Positions 27,595 through 35,807 of a stretch of DNA of 64,000 nucleotides are shown in pieces. The first letter of the stretch is position 1. Every line of letters starts with the position of its first letter. The notes below the pieces were generated by a model. That model saw only the letters and a program-made list of their open reading frames with translations, did not search any database and had not been told where the DNA came from. Source of the stretch: Chryseobacterium ginsenosidimutans. GTDB lineage: Bacteria; Bacteroidota; Bacteroidia; Flavobacteriales; Weeksellaceae. Position numbers and translations under genes: made by a program. The stretch covers positions 310,001 through 374,000 of the forward strand of contig NZ_JANUCO010000001.1 of NCBI RefSeq assembly GCF_024807225.1, given 5' to 3'.

Positions 27595-27633
27595 GTAAAA
27601 ATCCCGACTCAACGGAGAATCGGGATTTTTTTG
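27595..27633. terminator. Hairpin terminator inside the 2TM cluster
   Basis: A stem AAAATCCCGA / TCGGGATTTT with a 12-base loop and flanking T/A runs could act in both directions. It splits the cluster into a kinase half and a regulator half. The 27482-27804 gap otherwise holds only the inverted repeat at 27695. Confidence 0.6.
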
Positions 27634-27694
27634 TTTTTATGTTTATCTGAATATTCTTACAAAGAGCAATAAATTACACAGATTTTATATCATA

Positions 27695-27760
27695 TTGTCA
27701 TTCCGTAGGAATCTCGGCAATCATATTAGAATTAGTGCTTAGATTCCTACGGAATGACAA
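27695..27760. repeat. Inverted-repeat element, TTGTCATTC family
   Basis: Perfect 20-bp inverted arms (27695-27714 and 27741-27760, beginning TTGTCATTCCGTAGGAAT) flank a 26-base centre. A longer, imperfect relative is at 33308-33393. Confidence 0.75.
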
Positions 27761-27804
27761 ACTTTATTAAAAATTATGCCTAAAAGATTCAAATATCTTT
27801 TCTT

Positions 27805-28374
27805 CTAATAAACAAAAGGAATCAGTTTCTTCGTTTTTCTTCTGTATTCCAAATATTCTTCGCCAAATTGTTCAATTAAAGCTCTTTCTTCAATGGTAAT
27901 TCTATAACTGAATGCCAGAAACGTAGGAACAAATGCTAAAACCAATGACAACCAGTTGTTTAAATACAATCCAAGACCCAAAGATGTCAGTAAAGAAAAT
28001 GCATAAGAAGGATGTCTGAGATATTTGTAAAAACCTTCTTTTTTGATTTTATGATCTTCTCGAATCGTCACATCAACGGTAAAATATTTTCCTAAAGATT
28101 TGATGATGATGAATCTTAAAATAATTCCGACTACAATAAAAATGACTCCTAAATAATAGATCCAAACCTCATCAGAAATCGGAAATTTTGTGTAGTAAGA
28201 AATCGTGACAGAGCTTGCAATCGAAAAAGGGATCGCGATCCAAAGAAGATTTAAGGTAGATTTATCTTTGTCTTTTTTATCTTTTTCGTTGGATTTTAAG
28301 ATGTTTTTGTAAAGAATTTCACTTAAAAACCAAGCGAACATTGAAGCCGTGAAAATAATTTGGAGTGTTTTCAT
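27805..28374 (-). CDS. Isoprenylcysteine carboxyl methyltransferase family membrane protein
   Basis: This 189-residue protein has several membrane segments and the C-terminal ICMT/PEMT signature: IREDHKIKKEGFYKYLRHPSYAFSLLTSLGLGLYL, then EERALIEQFGEEYLEYRRKTKKLIPF. Members methylate lipids or small carboxylates, or have unknown roles in bacteria, using S-adenosylmethionine. It sits between two 2TM genes, 15 bases from the next, so it is part of the signalling operon. Its link to the kinase is inferred from position only. Confidence 0.78.
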   Translation of the reverse strand: MKTLQIIFTASMFAWFLSEILYKNILKSNEKDKKDKDKSTLNLLWIAIPFSIASSVTISYYTKFPISDEVWIYYLGVIFIVVGIILRFIIIKSLGKYFTVDVTIREDHKIKKEGFYKYLRHPSYAFSLLTSLGLGLYLNNWLSLVLAFVPTFLAFSYRITIEERALIEQFGEEYLEYRRKTKKLIPFVY

Positions 28375-28389
28375 TTTGTGATTTTTAAA

Positions 28390-28695
28390 TTAAACCTCCT
28401 TCTCTTTCTCCATCAGTTCTTTAATCTTCTTTTCTTCCCATTTGTTTCCCAAGATGAATCCCGGTAAAAAAACGCTCATTCCATAGCCGATTACGCCAAT
28501 TCCCCAAAACAACGGAAGCGAAAAATATTTCAATTGCCAGATTGTTTCATTGGGTTTTAAATCTCTGTAATTCATATACAAAATAAAAATATTCACTGCG
28601 AAATAAATGAATATAAAAGTGTAAAATCTCCTGATTTTTCTCACTCTTCTTTCAGCTTCTTTGTATCTGATATCGTCTTTGCTTATATTTTCCAT
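28390..28695 (-). CDS. 2TM domain protein, third of three
   Basis: This 101-residue 2TM protein has YKEAERRVRKIRRFYTFIF, two membrane segments, and KWEEKKIKELMEKEK at the end. It starts 9 bases after the histidine kinase ends and is in the same transcript. Confidence 0.82.
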   Translation of the reverse strand: MENISKDDIRYKEAERRVRKIRRFYTFIFIYFAVNIFILYMNYRDLKPNETIWQLKYFSLPLFWGIGVIGYGMSVFLPGFILGNKWEEKKIKELMEKEKEV

Positions 28696-28704
28696 GATTA
28701 TTTT

Positions 28705-30021
28705 TTATTGTTTATTTTGTTTTTCTAAAAGTTCTCTTATCTTTCTTTCTTCCCAGTTTTTACCGATCGCAAAAACGTTCATTCCGTGTGCTGCAAGTCC
28801 GATTCCCCAACCCAACATCGGGAAGTAAAACCATATATCATCGGGACTTGTCATGAGATTAATTATAATTAAAGCAGGAATCACAATACAGTAAGAAATC
28901 AGGTTTCCGTAGAAGCTTTTTATTTCTTTTACTCGCTTTTGAGCTCTTTGGTAAGATTTATCCTGATCGTCGATTATCTCACTCACAACGTTTGGTCTGG
29001 CTGATAATACCGGAAGTTTTACTTTAAAATAATCTTCAGATTTTTCGATGAAAACATTTCGTTTCGTGAGTAAAGAATACCGCTGAACAATATTCGACAA
29101 CCCAATTCCTGAACTTTCTTTGATCTGTTCTCTTACCTGCAGATTATTTTCAATGCAAAGTGTATCATTTTCGGAGAAAATTTTAATAATTAAAGGTTTT
29201 GAAGAAGTCGCAAAATTATGTTTAATGCAGTTTTCCAAAAGCAATTGCAATGAAAGCGGAACGACAAATCTTCTGTAATCTTCTTTCTTCACATCAAAAA
29301 CAAAATCTACACTGTCTTCAAATCTTGTTTTTAAAAGATCGCAATATGTTTTTGCAAATTCCAGTTCATCTTCTACGGTTACCAATTCTTTGTCTTTCTG
29401 TTCCAACACATATCTGTAAATCTTTGACATTGAAGCCGTAAACTTCTGCGCCTGTCTCGGATTTTCATCAATTAACGAACTTAAAACATTCAAAGAATTA
29501 AACAAAAAATGCGGATCTAATTGATTTTTAAGACTTTCAAACTGTGCGTTTGCCGATTTTGCAATTAATTTCTGTTCTACAACTTCTTTTTTGGACGTTT
29601 TTTTCAGTTCCTCCATGAAGCTTTTTGCATGAAGAAAAGCCGAAATCAACAAAGCGATGTTAATCATAAACCAATTCGACGTGTTGTATTTGCTTGAGAA
29701 AAACTCATCTATCGTCGCAGTTTTCTGAATGACCACAAAATTCATATAGTTGCAGAAATAGACCAGAATAAAATTGGCAATAAGAATAGAAACGACACTT
29801 AAAATCGCCCTCAACCTCGTTGTTTCAGACCATGGAAACTTTCTGTTGAGAAAATCATTTATAAATGCGTTTCCAAGCCCCAAAACGAACGAATACATCG
29901 TGGAAATCAAAAGAGTGATCGCAAAATTCTTGAAAGTCTTTTCGTCGTTAAAAACAAAAAAGAAAAACAAAGCCGTTCCCAGCGATACCCAAAATAATAT
30001 TATTATGCCTTTACGTTTCAT
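28705..30021 (-). CDS. LytS/YehU-type sensor histidine kinase with a C-terminal 2TM domain
   Basis: This 438-residue kinase has four N-terminal membrane segments (residues 1-150), then the His_kinase domain with phospho-acceptor in LDPHFLFNSLNVLSSLID near residue 170. The N box is LLLENCIKHNFA and a short glycine box is SSGIGLSNIVQRY. Residues 350-438 are a fused 2TM domain (RAQKRVKEIKSFYGNL, GWGIGLAAHGMNVFAIGKNWEERKIREL). A membrane pair after the ATPase domain is unusual topology and suggests that 2TM units act together as a membrane scaffold or sensor. The partner is probably the LytTR regulator at 26076. Confidence 0.88.
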   Translation of the reverse strand: MKRKGIIILFWVSLGTALFFFFVFNDEKTFKNFAITLLISTMYSFVLGLGNAFINDFLNRKFPWSETTRLRAILSVVSILIANFILVYFCNYMNFVVIQKTATIDEFFSSKYNTSNWFMINIALLISAFLHAKSFMEELKKTSKKEVVEQKLIAKSANAQFESLKNQLDPHFLFNSLNVLSSLIDENPRQAQKFTASMSKIYRYVLEQKDKELVTVEDELEFAKTYCDLLKTRFEDSVDFVFDVKKEDYRRFVVPLSLQLLLENCIKHNFATSSKPLIIKIFSENDTLCIENNLQVREQIKESSGIGLSNIVQRYSLLTKRNVFIEKSEDYFKVKLPVLSARPNVVSEIIDDQDKSYQRAQKRVKEIKSFYGNLISYCIVIPALIIINLMTSPDDIWFYFPMLGWGIGLAAHGMNVFAIGKNWEERKIRELLEKQNKQ

Positions 30022-30114
30022 GATCTTTTATCTTGGTTCAAAAATACTCGATATTAAAAGTATTTAAAACTATTTTTCACCGAATCGTCATTTTTCCTGA
30101 CTGAACTGCATAAA

Positions 30115-30139
30115 AAAACCTTCCGCGATGGAAGGTTTT
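30115..30139 (-). terminator. Terminator after the TPR-like exported protein gene
   Basis: A 10-bp perfect stem (AAAACCTTCC and complement) has a 5-base loop and, on the minus strand, a seven-T run. It separates the TonB-receptor unit from the kinase operon. Confidence 0.8.
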
Positions 30140-30157
30140 ATATAAGATATTTAAAAT

Positions 30158-30808
30158 TTATTTTGCAGCACCGCTTACAAAGTATTCTGCTTCTGCTTTG
30201 CCCCAATTCGGGTCTATTCCAGATTTCGGAGCAAATGTTTTAAATTTTGTCAAAGCATCCTGAAATTGTTCCATTCCTTTTGTTTTGCTTCCGCCGTATT
30301 GTTCCGGTGTAAAGTAAGTATCTTCAGCTTTAATTAAAGCAACTCTAGGATTTCCCGGATCAAGACTTTCTGCTTTTTTAAGCTCTTCCATGGCTTTCAT
30401 TCCGTCTGTCATGTATCTTTCTGCAGGGTTTTCCATCATTTTCAGAGAAGATGCCATTTTTTTAAGCAAATGAATCTCGGCATTGTCATTTCCAGCGATC
30501 GTTTCCGCCTGATCCAGATATTTTTCGGCAGCATTTGCCTGTGTAGAAAGTTCAGACATTTTACCGTCTCTCATTAATGTTCTTCCTTTTTGAATATAGG
30601 CGAAAGCGGCGTAATAAGAAGGCAGCCATTGTTTCGTTTCCTTTTTCCCGATTCTGTCGAAATCATTTGCCAAAGTTTGAAACTCATCGACCGATTTGCA
30701 GGCTTCAAGTTTGGAGATTTTTTCTTTCATTACTTTTTCGTAATCTGTCTGAGCAAAAGCCGTTAAACTCATAAAAGCTAAAGCAAAACTTAAGAGATAT
30801 TTTTTCAT
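30158..30808 (-). CDS. Exported alpha-helical repeat protein (TPR-like)
   Basis: This 216-residue protein has a signal peptide (ending MSLTAFAQ). The mature part is helical with TPR-like spacing (ANAAEKYLDQAETIAGNDNAEIHLL, AMEELKKAESLDPGNPRVALIKAEDTYF). It lies 69 bases after the TonB-dependent receptor gene on the same strand and before a strong terminator, so the two probably form one transcript. It may assist the receptor in the periplasm, which is inferred from position. Confidence 0.7.
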   Translation of the reverse strand: MKKYLLSFALAFMSLTAFAQTDYEKVMKEKISKLEACKSVDEFQTLANDFDRIGKKETKQWLPSYYAAFAYIQKGRTLMRDGKMSELSTQANAAEKYLDQAETIAGNDNAEIHLLKKMASSLKMMENPAERYMTDGMKAMEELKKAESLDPGNPRVALIKAEDTYFTPEQYGGSKTKGMEQFQDALTKFKTFAPKSGIDPNWGKAEAEYFVSGAAK

Positions 30809-30877
30809 TTTTTCTAATTTTTAATGTTGATATTTGATTTAATAAAGATAGATTTTTAGTTGATTGAAATTATTTTT

Positions 30878-33118
30878 TTATAAATTATTATTGATGGCAT
30901 CTTGCGTTTTATCCACTCCAAAACTGATGAAAGCGCCTATAAAAACGAAAGTATTCACCGGTGGAACGACTGCAGAATTTCTAGATCCGTCCATTGAAAA
31001 ATTGTAACCGTAAATATTTTTTGACCCTAAAACATTGGTAACACTCAATACCAAAACAGTAAATGCTTTTGCGTCTTTTTTACCCAGATTCGGAAGATAA
31101 TTTACACTGAAATTCAATGCATTGTAATCTCTTAAACTTCCTTCATTTCTTACGAAATATTTTGGTTCTCCATTGACGTCTTTCGTTGCAATATCGTAAT
31201 AAGGTCGCCCTTTTGCATACGTATAAGAAAGATTGAAACCTGTTTTCCATTTTGGAACAAATCTTTTGGCAACGGCAGAAATCGTATGTTCTGAAGCGAA
31301 ATTTGGCTTTAAGCTCACCGGATAATTCAGGAAATCCCTTTTTGAATCGAGGAATGAATAACTGATCCAATAATCGATATTTTCAAACGTTTTTTTGTCT
31401 CTCCAGAATAGCTCCAACCCTTTTGCATACCCATTACCGCTGTTGTTATCCGCAGTCTGAACGTATTGATTTTGTCCGTCTACATATTCAAGATTTTTAA
31501 CTTTTAACAAATCATCATATTTTTTGTAAAAAGCCTCAAACCTCAAACTTCTTCTATCCGTCGTTCTCTGCACCTGAAAAATATAATGCTGCGATTGCTG
31601 GAAACCTAAATTTGCAGGACCGTTGATATATTTACTTTCTGGATTTTGGTAGAACAGTCCATAAGCAAATGAAGTCGTCCAATCTTTCGCAAAACGGTAA
31701 GCCAAAGCTAAACGCGGCGCAATATTACTTTTTCCAAGATAAGATGAATGCTCTGCTCTCACTCCTATTTTTGCTGATAATTGATTACTGAAACCCAAAT
31801 CTGTTTCCACAAAAGCAGCCGAAATTAAATCTTTGTAATTTTTTTCTACAAAATCATTGAAGTTCAGTTTTTCGTTGGTGCTGTTTAATTCAAAACCTCC
31901 TCTTAATGCGCTTATTTTATTTATTTTTCTTTCTAAAACTGCTTTAAAGTTGATATAATTTCCGTTGGTCAACAGTTTTGTATTTCCTGTTTCTATCTCA
32001 TTTTTTTGAGTGGAAAAATCCAGATCCGATCGATTGAAAGAATAAGAAGCTCCTGCATTCAACAGATATTTCCCGAATTTTTGCTTGAAAGATAAATTGT
32101 GATACGTATTTTTCCCTTTTAATTTAACCAAAGATAGATCGTAATCTTCAGGCTCTAAACTCTCAGTTTGTACTCCCATTCTGTTGGAATCATACATTCC
32201 GTAATATTTGAAGAAACCGCCTGATTTTGTTTTAATTCTGAAATTAAAATCACCATTCAGACCTTGTGGAGCATCTGTAAAATTAGTATTAAAATTAAAA
32301 GCTTCCTGCATTAATTTCAAATTTGAATAACCCAACGTTGCACCAAAAGAATAGTTTTTATTGTCACTTAATTTTTGAAATCCGGCATTCCAAAAAATCG
32401 GGGAAACTCCGAAATCATAAGAACTCTGATCCGGAAGATCCACACTTTCCAACATCAACGCTCCGGAAAGAGCCTGTCCGTAAAGTGCAGAATATCCACC
32501 ACTTGAAAATATATTTCCTTTAAAAAGCGAAGTATTGAAACGATCTCTACCCGCAATTCCAGGAACCGAGCTGGAGAAATAATTGTTAATCAAGCTTCCA
32601 TCCATGAAAATTTTGGATTCCGTTCCTGTTCCACCCCTCACGAAAAGACCTTCCGTTTCGCCCACTTTCTGAACTCCCGGAAGATAATTTAAAGCTGAAG
32701 AAATTTGTCCATCTGCTCCGGCTGTGGTGTAAATATCAATCGGGGTCAAAAGTGCCGTCGCTCTTTTTCTGTCACTTGCTTCGATCGAACCTGCCGAAAC
32801 GACAACCGCATCGATCTCATTGATCTGTTCTTTCAGTTCCGCATTTACAGAAACTTCCTGATTATCAATTACAATCGGTTTTTCAACATCGATATATTTC
32901 GGATGTGTGAAGACCAAGATATGATTTCCTTTTTCTGAAGTTTCAAAAGAGAAATTTCCGTTGGTATCTGTTGTTGCTCCGTCGTAAGTATCTTTTAATG
33001 TTACGTTTACCTCTCCTACTCCTTTATTTTTAAACGTTACTTTCCCTGAAATTTTTGTCTGAGCAAAACTCAGCGCAAATGAGAAAAAAGAGATAAGAAA
33101 TAATAATTTTGTTTTCAT
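30878..33118 (-). CDS. TonB-dependent outer membrane receptor
   Basis: This 746-residue receptor has a signal peptide (ending LSFAQ), a carboxypeptidase-regulatory-like/CarboxypepD domain (residues 20-95, TKISGKVTFKNKGVGEVNVTL), a plug domain (about 105-220, with LPGVQKVGETEGLFVRGG) and a 22-strand barrel. Energy comes from TonB-ExbBD. The ligand is unknown, and no SusD partner is adjacent, so a siderophore, metal or small-molecule substrate is more likely than a polysaccharide. A TPR-like exported protein follows in the same unit. Confidence 0.9.
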   Translation of the reverse strand: MKTKLLFLISFFSFALSFAQTKISGKVTFKNKGVGEVNVTLKDTYDGATTDTNGNFSFETSEKGNHILVFTHPKYIDVEKPIVIDNQEVSVNAELKEQINEIDAVVVSAGSIEASDRKRATALLTPIDIYTTAGADGQISSALNYLPGVQKVGETEGLFVRGGTGTESKIFMDGSLINNYFSSSVPGIAGRDRFNTSLFKGNIFSSGGYSALYGQALSGALMLESVDLPDQSSYDFGVSPIFWNAGFQKLSDNKNYSFGATLGYSNLKLMQEAFNFNTNFTDAPQGLNGDFNFRIKTKSGGFFKYYGMYDSNRMGVQTESLEPEDYDLSLVKLKGKNTYHNLSFKQKFGKYLLNAGASYSFNRSDLDFSTQKNEIETGNTKLLTNGNYINFKAVLERKINKISALRGGFELNSTNEKLNFNDFVEKNYKDLISAAFVETDLGFSNQLSAKIGVRAEHSSYLGKSNIAPRLALAYRFAKDWTTSFAYGLFYQNPESKYINGPANLGFQQSQHYIFQVQRTTDRRSLRFEAFYKKYDDLLKVKNLEYVDGQNQYVQTADNNSGNGYAKGLELFWRDKKTFENIDYWISYSFLDSKRDFLNYPVSLKPNFASEHTISAVAKRFVPKWKTGFNLSYTYAKGRPYYDIATKDVNGEPKYFVRNEGSLRDYNALNFSVNYLPNLGKKDAKAFTVLVLSVTNVLGSKNIYGYNFSMDGSRNSAVVPPVNTFVFIGAFISFGVDKTQDAINNNL

Positions 33119-33219
33119 AGTCGTTTTTATTTCGATTCAAAAATAAGATGAATTTTTATTGGTTTTAAATTTTTGTTGCTGAGTGGTAGAATTTGGATTC
33201 TGAATCGTTGATTTTGATT

Positions 33220-33294
33220 TTTTAACGCGATGTACGCAAAGTTTTTTTGAAAGTTTAATGTATATTTTTCGTTCGCAAGGGCGTTTCACTCAGC
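33220..33294. repeat. Intergenic repeat element, TTTTAACGC/CGTTTCACTCAGC family
   Basis: This is the second copy of the element at 23673-23800. The TTTTAACGCGATGTACGCAA end is at 33220 and the core TTCGCAAGGGCGTTTCACT at 33272-33290. It is shorter in the middle than the other copy. Confidence 0.6.
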
Positions 33295-33307
33295 GAATGA
33301 AAAATTA

Positions 33308-33393
33308 TTTGTCATTCTGACGAAGGAAGAATCTCAACAATCAATTATTAGAGATTCTTCAATACGCTTAGCTTCTTTCAGAATGACAAATGT
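33308..33393. repeat. Inverted-repeat element, TTTGTCATTCTGA family
   Basis: ATTTGTCATTCTGACGAAG at the left and its near inverse complement CTTTCAGAATGACAAAT at the right enclose inner arms GAATCTC / GAGATTC. It lies directly beside the second copy of the other repeat family, and together they fill the 33119-33412 gap. Confidence 0.7.
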
Positions 33394-33412
33394 AACGTCT
33401 TAAATAATCATT

Positions 33413-34315
33413 TTAATTAATAGGAATACAAAAATCGACGAGCATTTTTCCTTCGGGATGTTCTTTGAAGTTGGTGTGATAAATTTCGAAAGGAAAGGCT
33501 TTTCTTACGGAATAATTGTTTTCATTCATCCATAAAAACAGGGAAACCCAACATTGTTCAAAGTCGTTCAAGGTGACTTCACCGCTTCCGACGATGAATT
33601 TTCCGGCTTCGATGGTTTCAGGGAAAACCTGACCTTCCTGTTGTTTTAATTGTTCATCCAAAAGCATACATGCGTGAATTCTTACTTTATCCGGTGGCGT
33701 GACTTTAAAACTGTCATGATAAACAGAAATCATCTTTACGTTTTCTTTTGGGAATAGTTTTTTCTCTTTTGCCCAATCGATTAAGATATTAAAAGAAGGT
33801 TCAACATTGGCAATTCCAAGGCTCATAACTGCTGCCAAATTCATTTCCGGAAGCTCGGTTACTTTAATTTTTAAATTCATTGTCGTCCAATTTAATAGGT
33901 TTTCTATATTGCAAATATATTGTTGAAAAACCGCATCAGTTTGTCCGTTCTTGCTTTGTTTTAATTGAATTTTATGAAACTTTTCGGGAGCCGATTTTCT
34001 GAATTCAGAGGGAGATTTCCCGTAATATTTTTTAAAGGTTTTATTAAATGCTGAATGATTTGAAAATCCTAATTCAAGATAAATATCTTTTAAAATTATA
34101 TTCTTTTTTACAGCTAAATAAAAGGCACTTTTTTCAATTCTTTTTCTGATAATGTAATTCTGCAGGGTTTCTCCAGTAATCAACCTAAAAACCCTGTGAA
34201 AATGAAAAGGAGAATACGCCGCGAGTTCTGAAACCTTTTCTAAAGAAAGCTCCGTATCGAGATTGTTATCAATGTATTGAATAGTTTTCACCATTCTTTT
34301 TTTGTACTCTTCCAA
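33413..34315 (-). CDS. AraC family regulator with a GyrI-like effector domain
   Basis: This 300-residue protein has two N-terminal helix-turn-helix units of the AraC type (LEKVSELAAYSPFHFHRVFRLITGETLQNYIIRKR and LGFSNHSAFNKTFKKYYGKSPSEFRK, residues 20-108). A C-terminal GyrI-like/AraC_E_bind domain (residues 145-300) ends in HPEGKMLVDFCIPIN. This is the Rob/SoxS-MarA-like layout in which the C-terminal domain binds small lipophilic ligands. It is divergent from sodC, and whether it controls sodC is open. Confidence 0.88.
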   Translation of the reverse strand: MEEYKKRMVKTIQYIDNNLDTELSLEKVSELAAYSPFHFHRVFRLITGETLQNYIIRKRIEKSAFYLAVKKNIILKDIYLELGFSNHSAFNKTFKKYYGKSPSEFRKSAPEKFHKIQLKQSKNGQTDAVFQQYICNIENLLNWTTMNLKIKVTELPEMNLAAVMSLGIANVEPSFNILIDWAKEKKLFPKENVKMISVYHDSFKVTPPDKVRIHACMLLDEQLKQQEGQVFPETIEAGKFIVGSGEVTLNDFEQCWVSLFLWMNENNYSVRKAFPFEIYHTNFKEHPEGKMLVDFCIPIN

Positions 34316-34461
34316 ACCAAAAATGCTTCCGGTAAAGGTATCAACATCCAGTGAAAGTGATTTGTCTTTTATTGCTATTTATGAAAAAAGGACTGGAATC
34401 ATAAGGCGCTTTGGAAAATGTTGTTTAAATTTAGCCTTAAATCACTTTAAATCATTTAAAA

Positions 34462-34965
34462 ATGAAAGGCAAAACATTAGCATTATTAGCAGGATGTGCA
34501 TTATTCGCTGTTTCTTGTGGAACTACGAATACGTACCAAGTCCTATCTAAAAGCAACACACAGACAGGTGGAACTGCAAAATTCACTCAAAAAGGAGACG
34601 AAGTTGTGATGAAATTGGATGTAACGAATCTTACTCCGGGAATTCACGCAGTACACATTCATGAAAAAGGAGACTGTTCTGCAGCAGACGGAACCTCAAC
34701 CGGAGGACACTGGAATCCTTCTAAAAATGACCACGGAAAATGGGGCGCTGAACATTTCCACATGGGAGATATCGGGAATTTAGTGGCTGACCAAAGCGGA
34801 AATGCAACGTTGACATTTAAGACCAACAAATGGTGTCTTGGATGTGCAGATGAATCTAAAAACATCATCGGAAAAGGGATGATTGTACATGCAGCAGCAG
34901 ATGATTTCCATACTCAACCGACCGGGAATGCAGGAGGAAGAGTTGGTTGCGTTGAGATTAAATAA
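34462..34965 (+). CDS. sodC: Copper/zinc superoxide dismutase, lipoprotein
   Basis: This protein (167 residues) converts superoxide to oxygen and peroxide in the periplasm. A lipobox (ALFAVSCGTT) makes it a lipoprotein. Metal ligands are visible in HAVHIHEKGDC, GGHWNPSKNDHGKWGAEHFHMGD and the later VHAAADDFHTQPTGNAGGRVGC. The disulfide cysteines are CS in KGDCS and the near-terminal GCV. An additional Cys pair occurs at KWCLGCADE. It has its own terminator at 34987. Confidence 0.92.
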   Translation: MKGKTLALLAGCALFAVSCGTTNTYQVLSKSNTQTGGTAKFTQKGDEVVMKLDVTNLTPGIHAVHIHEKGDCSAADGTSTGGHWNPSKNDHGKWGAEHFHMGDIGNLVADQSGNATLTFKTNKWCLGCADESKNIIGKGMIVHAAADDFHTQPTGNAGGRVGCVEIK

Positions 34966-34986
34966 TACAACAATTTGACTTTAAAT

Positions 34987-35022
34987 AAAAATACCGCTAA
35001 TTTTCATGAGCGGTATTTTTAT
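34987..35022 (+). terminator. Terminator of sodC
   Basis: A 12-bp perfect stem (AAAAATACCGCT and complement) has a 10-base loop and a T-run. It lies between sodC and the convergent antitoxin gene. Confidence 0.85.
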
Positions 35023-35038
35023 TTTTATTACTTTTAAT

Positions 35039-35371
35039 TTAGCTTACTTCCAGCTCCAGTTCTTTATCTTCTAATTTAACTTTAAAACTTATGTCTGCAT
35101 TAAGAGCATCAAAAACCTTTAGTATTGTTGCTATTGTAACGTTGTTTATATTGTTTTCTATTTTTGAAATTTGAGACTTTTGTACGCCTACCAGATTTCC
35201 CAATTCTACCTGTGTCAGTTTTCTTTCTTTACGGGCTGCTTTTATCAAATGTCCTAAAACATCCATTCTCAGGTCGTACTCATAACTATGTCTTTCTTCA
35301 CTTCCTTCTTTGCCGATGTAGCGATCTTTCATCTCGGCAAGAGTATATTTTTTATTTTCTCTCTTAGCCAT
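35039..35371 (-). CDS. XRE-family antitoxin (HigA-like)
   Basis: This 110-residue protein has a helix-turn-helix of the XRE type (KERKLTQVELGNLVGVQKSQISKIENNINN) near residues 41-70. It follows the HigB-like toxin by 4 bases on the same strand, the toxin-first order typical of higBA. It should neutralise the toxin and repress the operon. Confidence 0.88.
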   Translation of the reverse strand: MAKRENKKYTLAEMKDRYIGKEGSEERHSYEYDLRMDVLGHLIKAARKERKLTQVELGNLVGVQKSQISKIENNINNVTIATILKVFDALNADISFKVKLEDKELELEVS

Positions 35372-35375
35372 ATCC

Positions 35376-35702
35376 TTATTTTAAGTAATTCTTTCTTATT
35401 TTCTCTGCTTTGTCGATTTCCTTTTTGGGAACCTTCTGATCCTTTTTTATAAAACCATGAGTAGCTATAACCAAAATCTGCTTATCATCTCTTTTATCCC
35501 AAAAAGCAAGCAGCCTATATTGATTTCCTAAATATTTTGTTCTGAATTCCCAAATTTCATTATTCAGTTTTTTAAATAGTTTAGGATCATTTGTTTGCTG
35601 TGCTAAATCAATATTATAAATGATTTTACCTGCCGATTTTCTATCTATTTTTGAAATGAATTCTTCTGCCTCTTCCAAAAATATTGTTTCAAAATATTTC
35701 AC
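35376..35702 (-). CDS. HigB/Gp49-like type II toxin
   Basis: This 108-residue protein of the phage-derived Gp49-like/HigB (RelE superfamily) class has WEFRTKYLGNQYRLLAFWD and ATHGFIKKDQKVPKKEIDKAEKIR, both signatures of the family. Such toxins cleave mRNA on ribosomes. It is the first gene of a toxin-antitoxin pair. A near-palindrome AGTTTC-N8-GAAACT at 35731-35750 just upstream may be its operator. Confidence 0.88.
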   Translation of the reverse strand: MKYFETIFLEEAEEFISKIDRKSAGKIIYNIDLAQQTNDPKLFKKLNNEIWEFRTKYLGNQYRLLAFWDKRDDKQILVIATHGFIKKDQKVPKKEIDKAEKIRKNYLK

Positions 35703-35730
35703 CGTTAATGTTTACTCAAAAATAGAAAAA

Positions 35731-35750
35731 AGTTTCCAAATATAGAAACT
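35731..35750. promoter_or_regulatory. Candidate operator of the toxin-antitoxin pair
   Basis: AGTTTC and GAAACT arms are separated by 8 bases, 29 bases upstream of the toxin start, where a HigA autorepressor site would be expected. Confidence 0.35.
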
Positions 35751-35763
35751 TTAGCAATAAAAA

Positions 35764-35790
35764 AAACCGTTGCCAAAATAACAACGGTTT
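35764..35790 (-). terminator. Terminator of prc
   Basis: A 9-bp perfect stem (AAACCGTTG / CAACGGTTT) has a 9-base loop. On the minus strand it is followed by a T-run. Confidence 0.75.
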
Positions 35791-35807
35791 CCTATTAAAA
35801 TATTTTA

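Noticed and set aside
27695..27760. A CRISPR repeat
   Set aside because: Only one inverted repeat is present; there are no regularly spaced direct repeats or cas genes anywhere in the window.
34302..34550. An 82-residue frame between the AraC regulator and sodC
   Set aside because: It overlaps the 5' ends of both real genes and has no coding character.
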